Source: Azophilus sp965247035 (GTDB taxonomy: Bacteria > Pseudomonadota > Gammaproteobacteria > Pseudomonadales > Azotimanducaceae). Taken from it: a stretch of DNA of 64,000 nucleotides. Below, piece by piece: positions 1-8,503 of this stretch. A model generated the notes under the pieces. The model was not told where the DNA came from. It did no database searches and saw only the letters and a list, made by a program, of their open reading frames with translations. The translations under genes were made by a program, and so were the position numbers. The stretch covers positions 186,001-250,000 of the forward strand of contig CBDFGJ010000001.1 of assembly GCA_965247035.1 (NCBI GenBank). The letters run 5' to 3'. The stretch's first letter is position 1. The number at the start of each line of letters is the position of its first letter.

Positions 1-383
1 GTTCCCTGATCGATCGCCCGCTTCAGATACACATCTATCCGATGCACGGAGCCGAAGCTGATGGCGGAGGTGAAGCCGGAGCCGAGCATCAGCCGAGCGT
101 TGTCGATGGAATGCACCATTGCCTCCTCCACCGGTGTTTTGTCCAGTTCCTGAGGCCCGTTGTTGGTGTAGGAAATATGGGCATGGGATTCCGTCATCCC
201 AGGGATCAGGAACTTGCCGCCCAAGTCCACCCGAATGGCGTGGTCCGGGACGCCGCCCAGGTCCGCGCAGGGCCCGGCGAAACGAATGATGTCGCCCTCG
301 TACCAGACGCAGCCGTCTGGGATTACTTCGCCATCAACGCCAGTGAAAAGGCGGGCGTTGGTCAATACCCTGTGTTTGCTCAT
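1..383 (-). CDS. Amidohydrolase family protein, N-terminal part (runs off window)
   Basis: The reverse strand reads MSKHRVLTNARLFTGVDG from an ATG at 383 and stays open to the window edge, giving about 127 residues. The layout is that of imidazolonepropionase/prolidase-type metal-dependent amidohydrolases: a short beta domain followed by IPGMTESHAHIS, whose H-x-H pair would bind the first metal. The start overlaps the stop of the upstream amidohydrolase in an ATGA arrangement, so the two genes are probably translationally coupled. The substrate cannot be predicted and the catalytic C-terminal half lies outside the window. Confidence 0.8.
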   Translation of the reverse strand, partial: MSKHRVLTNARLFTGVDGEVIPDGCVWYEGDIIRFAGPCADLGGVPDHAIRVDLGGKFLIPGMTESHAHISYTNNGPQELDKTPVEEAMVHSIDNARLMLGSGFTSAISFGSVHRIDVYLKRAIDQG

Positions 384-1363
384 GGTCGAAGCCTCAGTAG
401 TTTTGCCGCGTTTGGCGTCAGGGACGCATCGAAGGACGTGGTCGGCGCACGGGGTGTGTCCCAGCCGCCGAAGTTGGTGCCGTACACCAATCGCTCGTGG
501 CCAACGGTCTCCACCAGCAACTCCTGGGCGCTGTGCCCCTCTACATGGGCGTCGAACCAAAGTTTGCGGACCTCGTTGCGGAAGCCGTTTTGGCGCACGG
601 ACTCCGGCGCCCAATCGCGAAAACCGGCCATGCCCTCGTAACGACCGATGAGAAAGGGCAGGGCACCGCCGCCGTGGGAGATGCAAACATCCAATTTTGG
701 ATGTCTTTCGAGTACGCCGCCAAAGACGAGGGAGGCCACAGCCAAAGACTCATCGTAAGCGTAGCCAATGATGAGCCCGAGATCGAAGCGGTTTAGTCGG
801 TCGTCCCGCGGCGTCTTGGCACCGTCAGTGGAAGCTGGATGCAGGAATAGAGGCACGTCCAGGGCCACCAAAGTGCGGTAGAAGTCATCCAGGCAGGGAT
901 CATCAAGGGGAAAGGGGTAGTCCGTGCCGGTGTAGGCCGCTACCAATCCAAGCTGCTGCACCCCTCGTTCAAGCTCTCGCATCGCCAGTTCGGGGTCCTG
1001 CATGGGCAGTGCGGCGGCGCCAAGCAACCGCTGCGGATGGCGGGACACCACTGCGGCCATGGCGTCGTTGTGAACTTGGCAATAGCTCGCCGCCAGCTCC
1101 GCTTCAATGCCATGAAACATGGTCAGGGGGTTCGGAGAAAGCAGTTGTCGGTCGATGCCTAAGCGATCCATCTGCTGTAGGCGGGCGTTAACGTCCATGA
1201 ACACCGTGCCCCGATAGGCCATGGGCTTCATGCGGTAGGCGCCAATCCGAAAAAACGAGACGCCGTCATCATCCACCGCCAGCTCCGGACCGTAGCGCCC
1301 GGCTGCCCCAAACCCTTCCTCAAGCACGATGTGGGCGTGCAGATCAATTACTTGGGAGGGCAT
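380..1363 (-). CDS. Amidohydrolase 2 family protein (ACMSD-like)
   Basis: This 327-residue TIM-barrel hydrolase or decarboxylase resembles the aminocarboxymuconate-semialdehyde decarboxylase group. It starts MPSQVIDLHAHIV, with the H-x-H metal pair near residues 9-11. Further metal or catalytic histidines lie in LFLHPAS and in CISHGGGALPF, and a late YGTNFGGWD segment sits where the family has its catalytic aspartate region. The family acts on small, often aromatic-derived carboxylic acids by C-C or C-N cleavage. It is the first gene of a two-gene minus-strand operon, and its stop overlaps the start of the next amidohydrolase. The true substrate is unknown. Confidence 0.8.
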   Translation of the reverse strand: MPSQVIDLHAHIVLEEGFGAAGRYGPELAVDDDGVSFFRIGAYRMKPMAYRGTVFMDVNARLQQMDRLGIDRQLLSPNPLTMFHGIEAELAASYCQVHNDAMAAVVSRHPQRLLGAAALPMQDPELAMRELERGVQQLGLVAAYTGTDYPFPLDDPCLDDFYRTLVALDVPLFLHPASTDGAKTPRDDRLNRFDLGLIIGYAYDESLAVASLVFGGVLERHPKLDVCISHGGGALPFLIGRYEGMAGFRDWAPESVRQNGFRNEVRKLWFDAHVEGHSAQELLVETVGHERLVYGTNFGGWDTPRAPTTSFDASLTPNAAKLLRLRP

Positions 1364-1399
1364 GGGCTTGTTTCCTTGTGTGATTAACGGTCCATCTAG

Positions 1400-1480
1400 G
1401 GCTCGGCTTTGCTATGCCTTGCTGCCAAAGGCTATAGGCTATGCCTTGTATAGAGGAGGGCTATGCCTTGCCGCTAAAGA
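1400..1480. repeat. Short local repeat 'gctatgccttg'
   Basis: The 11-mer gctatgccttg occurs three times within about 80 bases, between the amidohydrolase pair and the small monooxygenase gene. Spacing is irregular and no function is apparent. Confidence 0.5.
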
Positions 1481-1814
1481 AGGATTCCCTTGGCAGACCC
1501 GCGGCGTCATATACCGGTTCGTGGTCGCTGACTAGATACATTTGATTCCAATTGTTGACGATGCCGTATTTGCCGAGAACGGCCTTCATGTCTTCGTAGT
1601 TGCGGTGCTTGAAGTGGGCCGCCAAGGTTGGCCCATCGTCCCAAAGTTCGTAAACTTGGATGCGGGTGGGCAGGCACGGATCAGCGGCAAAGCAATAGGC
1701 TTGGCAGCCGGGCTCCGTATCACGAGTGGCCTGCTGCACCGGGCCACTTTCGAGCACGGCGCGGTCTCGGTCCGCTTGGATTGTGAAGTCAATATTGGCG
1801 GCGACGACGATCAT
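1461..1814 (-). CDS. Putative quinol monooxygenase, ABM domain
   Basis: This protein of about 117 residues has the antibiotic biosynthesis monooxygenase fold (dimeric alpha-beta, YgiN-like). It begins MIVVAANIDFTIQADRD, and the middle segment CLPTRIQVYELWDD followed by LAAHFKHRNYEDM is the usual family pattern. The frame stays open upstream to 1877. The ATG at 1814 is preferred because a GGGAG lies about 8 bases upstream and the protein then begins at the first beta strand. Such enzymes are cofactor-free monooxygenases or small heme or quinol modifying proteins. The substrate is not predictable. Confidence 0.75.
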   Translation of the reverse strand: MIVVAANIDFTIQADRDRAVLESGPVQQATRDTEPGCQAYCFAADPCLPTRIQVYELWDDGPTLAAHFKHRNYEDMKAVLGKYGIVNNWNQMYLVSDHEPVYDAAGLPRESFFSGKA

Positions 1815-1876
1815 GATTTTGCTGCTCCCGATCCGGTGCCCCATTCTAACGGGAAACGGGCAGCATCGGAATATCA

Positions 1877-1930
1877 TGTACGGGCTCAGTGCATTGCGGA
1901 ATTTTTTCGATCAGGCAGCCGAGGGAGCTT
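1877..1930. repeat. Dispersed repeat T, copy 1
   Basis: About 54 bases beginning tgtacgggctcagt and containing cggaattttttcgatcaggc match 49327-49380 with only a few differences. The copies lie 47 kb apart, both in intergenic DNA. Nature unknown: possibly the end of a decayed mobile element. Confidence 0.65.
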
Positions 1931-2235
1931 GCGCGGGAATTCAGCCGGCATCAATAAACCAAGGGCATGGTGGGGCCGGACGTTGTGGTGGTTGCGGAGA
2001 GACCTCTTCAGAGCTCGGTTCACTTCGCCGGAGGTCGCCCCGGTGGACGGACCATATAACCCGACCGCAAGGTGCGGTTGCTACATGCGCATGGATTTTC
2101 GCATGAATCCACATAGGCAACGTCAGTTCGCCTGCTGGTCTTGAGGAAAAACCTGAGTTTTGCGCGGTTTTCTAATATCATGCGCCCCGCGCCCATTGTC
2201 GGGCGATGTCAGACAATCTGTTTTGGGGAACATCG
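1931..2235. other. Intergenic stretch without a convincing gene
   Basis: Together with repeat T this forms a gap of about 420 bases before the zinc-ribbon gene. Overlapping open frames exist on the plus strand, but they are arginine-, glycine- and tryptophan-rich and look like noncoding translation. The promoter of the following cluster probably lies in its last 100 bases. Confidence 0.4.
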
Positions 2236-2616
2236 ATGCCCATCTACGAATATCGCTGCACAGGTTGCAGCCATGAGATGGAGGCCATTCAGAAGATCAG
2301 CGACCAACCTTTGGTGGCTTGTCCAGCGTGCAAGCAAGAGCAACTGCGGAAAAAAATTTCCCGCGTGGCGTTCCGACTGAAGGGTAGTGGTTGGTACGAG
2401 ACGGACTTCAAATCCGGGCAGCAGAAAAACGTGGCGACCGGGGACGAAGCCGCCGCCAAGGACAAGCCGGATGCCGAGGGGTCGAAGCCTGAATCGGCGA
2501 CGGAGAAGAAAAGCGATCAGAACGGCAAAGGCGACCAAGCTGCAAGCTCTGCTGCTAAGAGCAGCGGCGAAAGCTCTTCTGGCGGTGCTGCGTCCAAGGC
2601 GGCGTCATCGGAGTAG
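2236..2616 (+). CDS. FmdB-family zinc ribbon protein
   Basis: This is a 126-residue protein starting MPIYEYRCTGCSHEMEAI. The pairs C-x2-C (CTGC) and C-x2-C (CPAC) form the single zinc ribbon of the FmdB/CxxC_CxxC_SSSS family. After about residue 60 it becomes a low-complexity tail rich in Ala, Ser, Lys and Glu, as usual for the family. The frame opens at 2206, but ATG 2236 gives the canonical N terminus and has GGGGAAC upstream. It sits directly ahead of aspS, a common proteobacterial arrangement, and its role is only loosely defined as regulatory or metal-binding. Confidence 0.85.
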   Translation: MPIYEYRCTGCSHEMEAIQKISDQPLVACPACKQEQLRKKISRVAFRLKGSGWYETDFKSGQQKNVATGDEAAAKDKPDAEGSKPESATEKKSDQNGKGDQAASSAAKSSGESSSGGAASKAASSE

Positions 2617-2625
2617 GGGGGGCGG

Positions 2626-4392
2626 ATGCGCAGCCACTGCTGTGGAGAGCTTCGGGCGGAGCACATCGGTGAAACCGTCACCCTGGCCGGCTGGATGCAT
2701 CGTCGGCGGGATCACGGCGGCGTCATCTTCCTTGATGTGCGCGACCGCACCGGCATCGTGCAGGTGGTGTACGATCCGGATGCGAAGGCAAGCTTCCTAG
2801 CCGCCGACCGGGTGCGCAGCGAGTATGTCCTGCGCATGGTTGGCTGCGTTCGGCGGCGCCAGCTAGGCGCTGAGAACCCGAACATGGCCACCGGGCAGAT
2901 TGAGGTGCTCGGCTTGGAACTCGAAGTGCTGAACCCTTCGGCAACGCCGCCGTTCGGCTTGGACGAGCATTCGGATGCCGGCGAGGGCGTGCGGCTGCGC
3001 TACCGCTACTTGGATCTGCGACGCCCGGAGATGCAGGAACGCTTGAAGATGCGCGCCCAAGCCGCCAGCGTTGTGCGTGGTTATTTGGAGGAGCGGGGTT
3101 ACTGGGAGATTGAAACCCCCACCCTAAGTCGCTCAACGCCGGAAGGCGCTAGGGATTATCTGGTGCCGAGCCGCACCCATCCGGGCCATTTCTTCGCCTT
3201 GCCCCAATCGCCGCAAGTGTACAAACAATTGCTGATGATGTCGGGTCTGGATCGCTATTATCAATTGGCGCGCTGCTATCGCGACGAAGACCTGCGCCAC
3301 GACCGGCAGCCGGAGTTTACGCAGATCGACATTGAAGCGTCCTTTGTTAGCGAACAGGACTTAATGGATCTGACCGAGGGCATGATTAAGCGCCTGTTCA
3401 GGGAGATTTTGCACGTTGAGCTGCCGGACTTTCCGGTGCTGACGTGGGGCGAAGCCATGGGCCGCTACGGCAGCGACAAGCCGGATCTGCGCAACCCGCT
3501 TGAGCTGACCGATGTGGCGGACCTAATGGCCAAGGTGGAGTTCAAGGTGTTCAGCGTCCCCGCCAACGACCCGAATGGGCGCGTGGTGGCGCTTAGGGCG
3601 AACGGCGGCGGTCAGTTCACGCGCAAAGCCATAGACGACCTGACGCAATTCGTTGGCGGCTATGGTGCCAAGGGGCTTGCCTACATCAAGGTGATTGACC
3701 TCGGCCGAGGTCTTGAGGGCTTGCAATCCCCCATCCTCAAGTTCCTGCCGCCGCCGGTGGTGGAGGAATTGCTGGCCCGCGCCGGGGTCGAGAATGGAGA
3801 CTTGCTGTTCTTCGGCGCTGGCGGGGCCAGCTTAGTCAACGCCTCCATGAGCGCGTTGCGGGATGAGCTTGGGCGCATCCTCAATCTCATTGAAGATCGC
3901 TTCGCACCCCTTTGGGTGGTCGATTGGCCGTTGTTTGAAGCTGGGGCCAACGGCGAAGTGGAGGCGATGCACCATCAATTCACCCGTCCCAAATGCAGCG
4001 CCGAGGACCTGCTTGCGGCTCCTTTCGAGGCCAAGGCGGCGGCCTATGATCTGGTGCTGAACGGTTATGAGCTCGGCGGCGGCTCGTTGCGGGTTCACAC
4101 CGAAGAAATGCAAAAGGCCGTGTTTGCGGCCATGAACATGGCCGACGAGGGCGCGGTCAAATTTGGTTTCCTGCTCGATGCGCTGGGTTTGGGCTGTCCG
4201 CCTCATGGCGGCATCGCCTTGGGCTTTGATCGGCTGGTCATGCTGCTGGCCGGCGCCTCGGCCATTCGCGACGTCATCGCCTTTCCGAAGACCCAATCCG
4301 CTGCCTGCCCGATGCTGGCCGCACCGGCCGCGGTCGATGAGCGCCAACTGCGGGAACTGCACCTTCGCAGTCGGACGCAGACGGTAGGCTAG
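2626..4392 (+). CDS. aspS: Aspartyl-tRNA synthetase (probably Asp/Asn type)
   Basis: This 588-residue class II synthetase charges tRNA-Asp with aspartate in the cytoplasm. An N-terminal OB anticodon-binding domain (about 1-110) is followed by the catalytic core with motif 2 YRDEDLRHDRQPEF near residue 220 and motif 3 GIALGFDRLVML near 528. The insertion domain lies between. Length is normal for bacterial AspRS. Residue 30 is His in RRRDHGGV. This matches the non-discriminating enzymes of the Pseudomonas type, which also charge tRNA-Asn, whereas E. coli has Leu there. If so, the cell needs GatCAB to make Asn-tRNA. It is tightly spaced with the flanking genes. Confidence 0.97.
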   Translation: MRSHCCGELRAEHIGETVTLAGWMHRRRDHGGVIFLDVRDRTGIVQVVYDPDAKASFLAADRVRSEYVLRMVGCVRRRQLGAENPNMATGQIEVLGLELEVLNPSATPPFGLDEHSDAGEGVRLRYRYLDLRRPEMQERLKMRAQAASVVRGYLEERGYWEIETPTLSRSTPEGARDYLVPSRTHPGHFFALPQSPQVYKQLLMMSGLDRYYQLARCYRDEDLRHDRQPEFTQIDIEASFVSEQDLMDLTEGMIKRLFREILHVELPDFPVLTWGEAMGRYGSDKPDLRNPLELTDVADLMAKVEFKVFSVPANDPNGRVVALRANGGGQFTRKAIDDLTQFVGGYGAKGLAYIKVIDLGRGLEGLQSPILKFLPPPVVEELLARAGVENGDLLFFGAGGASLVNASMSALRDELGRILNLIEDRFAPLWVVDWPLFEAGANGEVEAMHHQFTRPKCSAEDLLAAPFEAKAAAYDLVLNGYELGGGSLRVHTEEMQKAVFAAMNMADEGAVKFGFLLDALGLGCPPHGGIALGFDRLVMLLAGASAIRDVIAFPKTQSAACPMLAAPAAVDERQLRELHLRSRTQTVG

Positions 4393-4395
4393 ACC

Positions 4396-5130
4396 ATGTC
4401 CGGGCACAGCAAATGGGCCAACATCAAGCACCGCAAAGCCGCCCAGGACGCTAAGCGTGGAAAGCTTTGGACCAAGATTCTGCGCGAGGTGACCGTGGCC
4501 GCCCGTTTGGGCGGAGGCGTTGCCGATGACAATCCACGCCTGCGAACCGCAGTCGATAAGGCGTTGAGCGTCAACGTGCCGAAGGACACCATTGATCGCG
4601 CCGTCAGCCGCGGTGCGGGCGGCGGTGACGGCGCTGAGCTGGAGGAATTGGTCTACGAAGGCTATGTGGCCGGTGGCGTCGCCGTCTTGGTGGAGGTGAT
4701 GACGGATAACCGCAATCGGACCGTGGCGGAAGTGCGCTATGTTTTCGGCAAGTACGGCGGCAACTTGGGTGCGGACGGATCGGTGGCCTATCTATTCAGC
4801 CGAGAGGGTCAAATCACCTTCGCACCGGGGGCGGATGAGGAGAAAATACTCGATGCGGCGCTTGAAGCGGGTGCGGAGGACATGCAGTTGGACGATGACG
4901 GGGCGCTGCAGCTCACCACGCCTTGGGAGACCTTAAGCCAGGTGGTGCTGACGCTCAGCGACGCATCCTTGGCGCCTGACCATGCTGAAGTGACCATGGC
5001 CCCCTCCACTTGGCATGATTGTGATGAGGCGCAGGCGCAAACCGTCCTGCGCCTGCTTGACGCCCTTGAAGACTTAGATGATGTGCAGAATGTCTACAGC
5101 AACGCCAACTTCCGGCAAAGCGTTCTTTAA
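4396..5130 (+). CDS. yebC: YebC/PmpR-family protein
   Basis: This 244-residue protein starts MSGHSKWANIKHRKAAQD, the invariant YebC N terminus, followed by LWTKILREVTVAARLGGG. The family contains DNA-binding regulators, and some members act as translation factors at polyproline stalls. It lies 3 bases after aspS and before ruvC, the conserved gammaproteobacterial order. Length is typical and nothing looks broken. Which role applies here cannot be told from the sequence. Confidence 0.95.
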   Translation: MSGHSKWANIKHRKAAQDAKRGKLWTKILREVTVAARLGGGVADDNPRLRTAVDKALSVNVPKDTIDRAVSRGAGGGDGAELEELVYEGYVAGGVAVLVEVMTDNRNRTVAEVRYVFGKYGGNLGADGSVAYLFSREGQITFAPGADEEKILDAALEAGAEDMQLDDDGALQLTTPWETLSQVVLTLSDASLAPDHAEVTMAPSTWHDCDEAQAQTVLRLLDALEDLDDVQNVYSNANFRQSVL

Positions 5131-5206
5131 GTTGCTCGGCGCTTGACGCTTGAAGACCCTGTGGTTGGTTCGCTTGACGACCTGTTGAACTGGGAGGATC
5201 CGGCGC

Positions 5207-5716
5207 TTGACCACGGTTCTCGGCATTGATCCCGGCACCCGGTCCACCGGCTACGGCGTTGTTCAAGCCGACAAGGGGCGGATGGCCTACATTGCTTGCG
5301 GCTGCATTCGCCCGGCGGCGGAATCCATGCCCGGGCGCTTGGGCGAAATCCATGTGCAGGTGAGCGCCTTGATTGCCGCCCATGACGCCGCCGAGGTGTC
5401 CATTGAGGATGTGTTCCTGTCGCGCAATCCCCAATCGGCGCTGAAGTTGGGTCAAGCCCGGGGCGCGGCCATCGCCGCCGCCGTGGCCGCCGGACGGCCG
5501 GTGTTTGAATATGCGCCCCGCTCGATCAAAAAGGCGGTGGTCGGCTTCGGCGGAGCGACCAAGGAGCAGGTGCAGCACATGGTGCGCGTGTTGCTCAACC
5601 TAGGTCGAAAGCCGCCGTCCGCTGACGCCGCGGACGCCCTTGCCATCGCCATCTGCCACGTTAATACTGTCGGCTTGACCCTAACGAGAGTGGCGCGGCT
5701 AAGGCCGGGGCGATGA
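5207..5716 (+). CDS. ruvC: Holliday junction resolvase RuvC
   Basis: This 169-residue endonuclease resolves Holliday junctions together with RuvAB. The N terminus MTTVLGIDPGTRSTGYG carries the first catalytic Asp. SIEDVFLSRNPQSALKLGQA carries the acidic residue of the middle motif, and SADAADALAIA carries the C-terminal acidic pair. The start is TTG at 5207, chosen because gggagg lies 9 bases upstream and the protein begins exactly at the family N terminus. The stop is one base from the GTG of ruvA, so ruvCAB is one operon. Confidence 0.96.
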   Translation: MTTVLGIDPGTRSTGYGVVQADKGRMAYIACGCIRPAAESMPGRLGEIHVQVSALIAAHDAAEVSIEDVFLSRNPQSALKLGQARGAAIAAAVAAGRPVFEYAPRSIKKAVVGFGGATKEQVQHMVRVLLNLGRKPPSADAADALAIAICHVNTVGLTLTRVARLRPGR

Positions 5717-5717
5717 G

Positions 5718-6320
5718 GTGATCGGGCGCATTCATGGCCGCTTGGTGCAGGCTACGGACCAGATGGCGTTGATCGACGTGGGTGGCGTTGGCTACGAAGT
5801 GGAGGTTCCCACTGGCGTTCGCGCCGCGTTGCCGCCGCTGGGTGAGGAATTGACCCTGCACACCCACTTCCTCGTGCGCGAGGATGCGCAGTTGCTCTAC
5901 GGCTTCGCCAACCCATCTGAACGGGATGTCTTCCGGGCGCTGCTGCGCATTTCCGGCGTCGGCGCCAAGCTGGCCCTGTCGGTGCTGTCCACCTTTGCGC
6001 TTGATGAATTGGCCCTGGCGGCCGAGGACGGCGATGTGACCCGCCTGACCCGTGTGCCTGGAATTGGCCGCAAAACGGCGGCGCGCATGCTGGTTGACCT
6101 CAAGGACCGCCTCGGCGGCTTCAATCTGAGCCTTGAGCGAGCTTCTGCCCCGGCCCATGCTGCGTCCGAGGAAGCTCGGCAGGGCTTGATTTCCCTCGGC
6201 TATCGTTCGCAAGAGGCGGTGCGGATGGTGGCGGTGGTCAATGGCGAGGCCTTGACCGCCGAGGACATTATCCGCGAGGCGTTGCGCCAAGCCGGGTCCC
6301 AACGGTCGGGGGCTGCATGA
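5718..6320 (+). CDS. ruvA: Holliday junction branch migration protein RuvA
   Basis: This 200-residue protein forms the tetramer that binds Holliday junctions and loads RuvB. It starts (GTG) MIGRIHGRLVQATDQ, the OB-fold domain I. The helix-hairpin-helix repeats follow in FRALLRISGVGAKLALSVLS and TRVPGIGRKTAARMLVDL. A C-terminal domain III that contacts RuvB follows a linker. It overlaps ruvB by 4 bases (ATGA). Length is normal. Confidence 0.96.
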   Translation: MIGRIHGRLVQATDQMALIDVGGVGYEVEVPTGVRAALPPLGEELTLHTHFLVREDAQLLYGFANPSERDVFRALLRISGVGAKLALSVLSTFALDELALAAEDGDVTRLTRVPGIGRKTAARMLVDLKDRLGGFNLSLERASAPAHAASEEARQGLISLGYRSQEAVRMVAVVNGEALTAEDIIREALRQAGSQRSGAA

Positions 6321-7387
6321 GCGTGGAGCCGAATCGGTTGCTTGCAAGTGACGCTGACGGGGAGGCGGAAGCCAAGTTGGACCGCAGCCTGCGCCCGCTG
6401 ACCTTGGATGAGTACGTTGGCCAAAGCGCCGTGCGGGAGCAGATGGCCATTTTCATGGAGGCCGCGCGCCGCCGCGGCGAACCCTTGGATCATACGCTCA
6501 TCTTTGGCCCGCCGGGCCTAGGCAAAACCACCATGGCCCACATCATCGCCCACGAGATGGGCGGGGCCATCAAGGCCACCTCCGGGCCGGTGATCGAGAA
6601 GACCGGGGACCTAGCCGCCCTGCTGACCAACCTAGAGCACGGTGATGTGTTGTTTGTGGATGAGATCCATCGGCTCTCGCCGGTGGTTGAGGAAATTCTC
6701 TATCCCGCAATGGAGGACTTCCAAATCGACATACTCATTGGCGAAGGCCCGGCCGCTCGCTCGCTGAAGCTGGATCTGCCGCAATTTACCTTGGTCGGCG
6801 CCACCACCCGCGCCGGCCTTTTGACCTCGCCCCTGCGTGACCGCTTCGGCATCGTGCAGCGCTTGGCGTTCTACAGCGTGGAGGAGCTATGCCGGATCGT
6901 GCTACGGTCATCGGCCAAACTGAGGCTGATGGCGGAAGCCGATGGCGCGGCCGAAGTGGCGCGACGCTCGCGGGGAACGCCCAGAATAGCCAATCGGCTG
7001 TTGCGGCGGGTGCGGGACTTTGCGGAAGTGAAGGCTGATGGGGTCATCTCCCGCCAGATTGCTGATGCAGCGCTCAACATGCTCAGGGTGGACCGGGAGG
7101 GGTTCGACGCCATGGACCGCAACCTGCTTGAGACCATCATGCACAAGTTCAGCGGTGGTCCGGTGGGGCTGGATTCACTGGCCGCCGCGATGGGCGAGGA
7201 GGGCGGCACCATCGAGGACGTGATTGAACCCTACCTGATTCAACAGGGATACCTGATGCGCACGCCGCGAGGCCGAGTGGCCACACCTAATGCCTACGCG
7301 CACCTTGGATTGCCCATGCCGGAGCAAGCCCCTACCGTGGCGGCAGGCCAAGCCGTCTCGAGTTTGACGGAGCCGCCTAATGCCTGA
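6317..7387 (+). CDS. ruvB: Holliday junction DNA helicase RuvB
   Basis: This 356-residue AAA+ motor drives branch migration on RuvA-bound junctions. Walker A is GPPGLGKTT and Walker B is LFVDEIHRLSP. Sensor regions follow in LVGATTRAGLLTSPLRDRF, then the winged-helix DNA-binding domain ending in RTPRGRVATPNAYAHLG. A short C-terminal tail of about 20 residues extends past the usual end. The start overlaps ruvA, and the last codons overlap the tolQ start by 8 bases. That places tolQ directly against ruvB, with no ybgC between. Confidence 0.97.
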   Translation: MSVEPNRLLASDADGEAEAKLDRSLRPLTLDEYVGQSAVREQMAIFMEAARRRGEPLDHTLIFGPPGLGKTTMAHIIAHEMGGAIKATSGPVIEKTGDLAALLTNLEHGDVLFVDEIHRLSPVVEEILYPAMEDFQIDILIGEGPAARSLKLDLPQFTLVGATTRAGLLTSPLRDRFGIVQRLAFYSVEELCRIVLRSSAKLRLMAEADGAAEVARRSRGTPRIANRLLRRVRDFAEVKADGVISRQIADAALNMLRVDREGFDAMDRNLLETIMHKFSGGPVGLDSLAAAMGEEGGTIEDVIEPYLIQQGYLMRTPRGRVATPNAYAHLGLPMPEQAPTVAAGQAVSSLTEPPNA

Positions 7388-8069
7388 ATCGATGTCGATA
7401 CTGGAATTGGTTGCCACTGCCGGCATGGTGGTGCAGATCATTATGGGCCTGCTGGCGCTTGCGTCTGTCGTTTCCTGGATGATGATCTTTCAGCGTTGGT
7501 TTTTCCTGCGCCGGGTGGGCCATGAGGTCGATCAGTTTGAGGATTCCGTCTGGTCCGGCATCGATCTGACCGAACTCTGCCGGGAACTGGAGGACAGCGA
7601 GGACCTGAACGGCATCGAAACGGTGTTCGTGGCGGGCTTCCAGCAATTCCTGCGCTTGTCCGAGCAGGCGGGCGCGGGGGTGGACTCGATCATGCAAGGT
7701 GTGCAGCGCGGCATACGCGTGGCCCTCAACCATGAGGAGAATCGGCTGGGCACCCATTTGACCTTTCTTGCCACAGTTGGCTCCACGAGCCCCTACGTGG
7801 GGTTGTTCGGCACTGTTTGGGGCATTTTGAATTCCTTTCGCAGCTTGGCCAACATGAGCCAAGCGACCTTGGCGTCGGTGGCGCCCGGCATATCCGAGGC
7901 GCTGGTGGCCACCGCCATGGGGCTGTTTGCGGCGATCCCGGCGGTGATTGCGTACAATCGTTTCTCCGCCCAAGTGGAGGAGTTGATGAAGCGCATTGAA
8001 GCATTTAGCGACGAAGTGATGAGCATCCTGCACCGCGCCGCTGAGGAACGGGTGTCGAAATCCATATGA
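7380..8069 (+). CDS. tolQ: Tol-Pal system protein TolQ
   Basis: This 229-residue inner membrane protein belongs to the MotA/TolQ/ExbB proton-channel family. One membrane segment lies near residues 15-40. Two more lie in the C-terminal half around TFLATVGSTSPYVGLFGTVW and ISEALVATAMGLFAAIPAV, which carry the family's conserved channel residues. With TolR it harvests the proton gradient to energise TolA and so maintains the outer membrane during division. The ATG overlaps the end of ruvB, so the tol operon may be partly read through from ruv. Confidence 0.96.
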   Translation: MPESMSILELVATAGMVVQIIMGLLALASVVSWMMIFQRWFFLRRVGHEVDQFEDSVWSGIDLTELCRELEDSEDLNGIETVFVAGFQQFLRLSEQAGAGVDSIMQGVQRGIRVALNHEENRLGTHLTFLATVGSTSPYVGLFGTVWGILNSFRSLANMSQATLASVAPGISEALVATAMGLFAAIPAVIAYNRFSAQVEELMKRIEAFSDEVMSILHRAAEERVSKSI

Positions 8070-8503
8070 GCATGCGCAGAAAGCCCATGGCGGAGATCAA
8101 CGTGGTGCCGTACATCGACGTCATGCTCGTGCTGCTGGTTATTTTCATGGCCACCGCGCCGCTGATGACCCAGGGCGTGCTGGTGGATCTGCCGGAGGCG
8201 CCGTCGGAGCCTATTGACGATGCTGAAGAAAATCCGCTGGTGGTCTCCATCCGGAGGGATGGGGCCATATTCGTCAATCTTGGCGTTCAGAATGCCGATG
8301 ACGCCGGCACTCGGGTGACGATCTACTCGCTGGAGGACCAAGCCAGCAAGATACTGCGCGCCAGGCCGGATGTGCCGGTTTACGTGAAGGCGGACCACAC
8401 GCTCGAATACGGCCTTGTGGTGGGTCTGATGACCGTGCTGCAGAAGTCCGGTGCTGCGAGCGTGGGCCTGATCACGGAACCCCCTTCAGTGATCGAAAGC
8501 TGA
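8066..8503 (+). CDS. tolR: Tol-Pal system protein TolR
   Basis: This 145-residue ExbD/TolR-family protein starts MSMRRKPMAEINVVPYIDVM. That is followed by the single membrane helix VLLVIFMATAPLM, whose Asp (in YIDVM) is the proton-conducting residue of the family. The rest is a periplasmic domain. It overlaps tolQ by 4 bases, and its stop overlaps the tolA start. It works as the stator partner of TolQ. Confidence 0.96.
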   Translation: MSMRRKPMAEINVVPYIDVMLVLLVIFMATAPLMTQGVLVDLPEAPSEPIDDAEENPLVVSIRRDGAIFVNLGVQNADDAGTRVTIYSLEDQASKILRARPDVPVYVKADHTLEYGLVVGLMTVLQKSGAASVGLITEPPSVIES

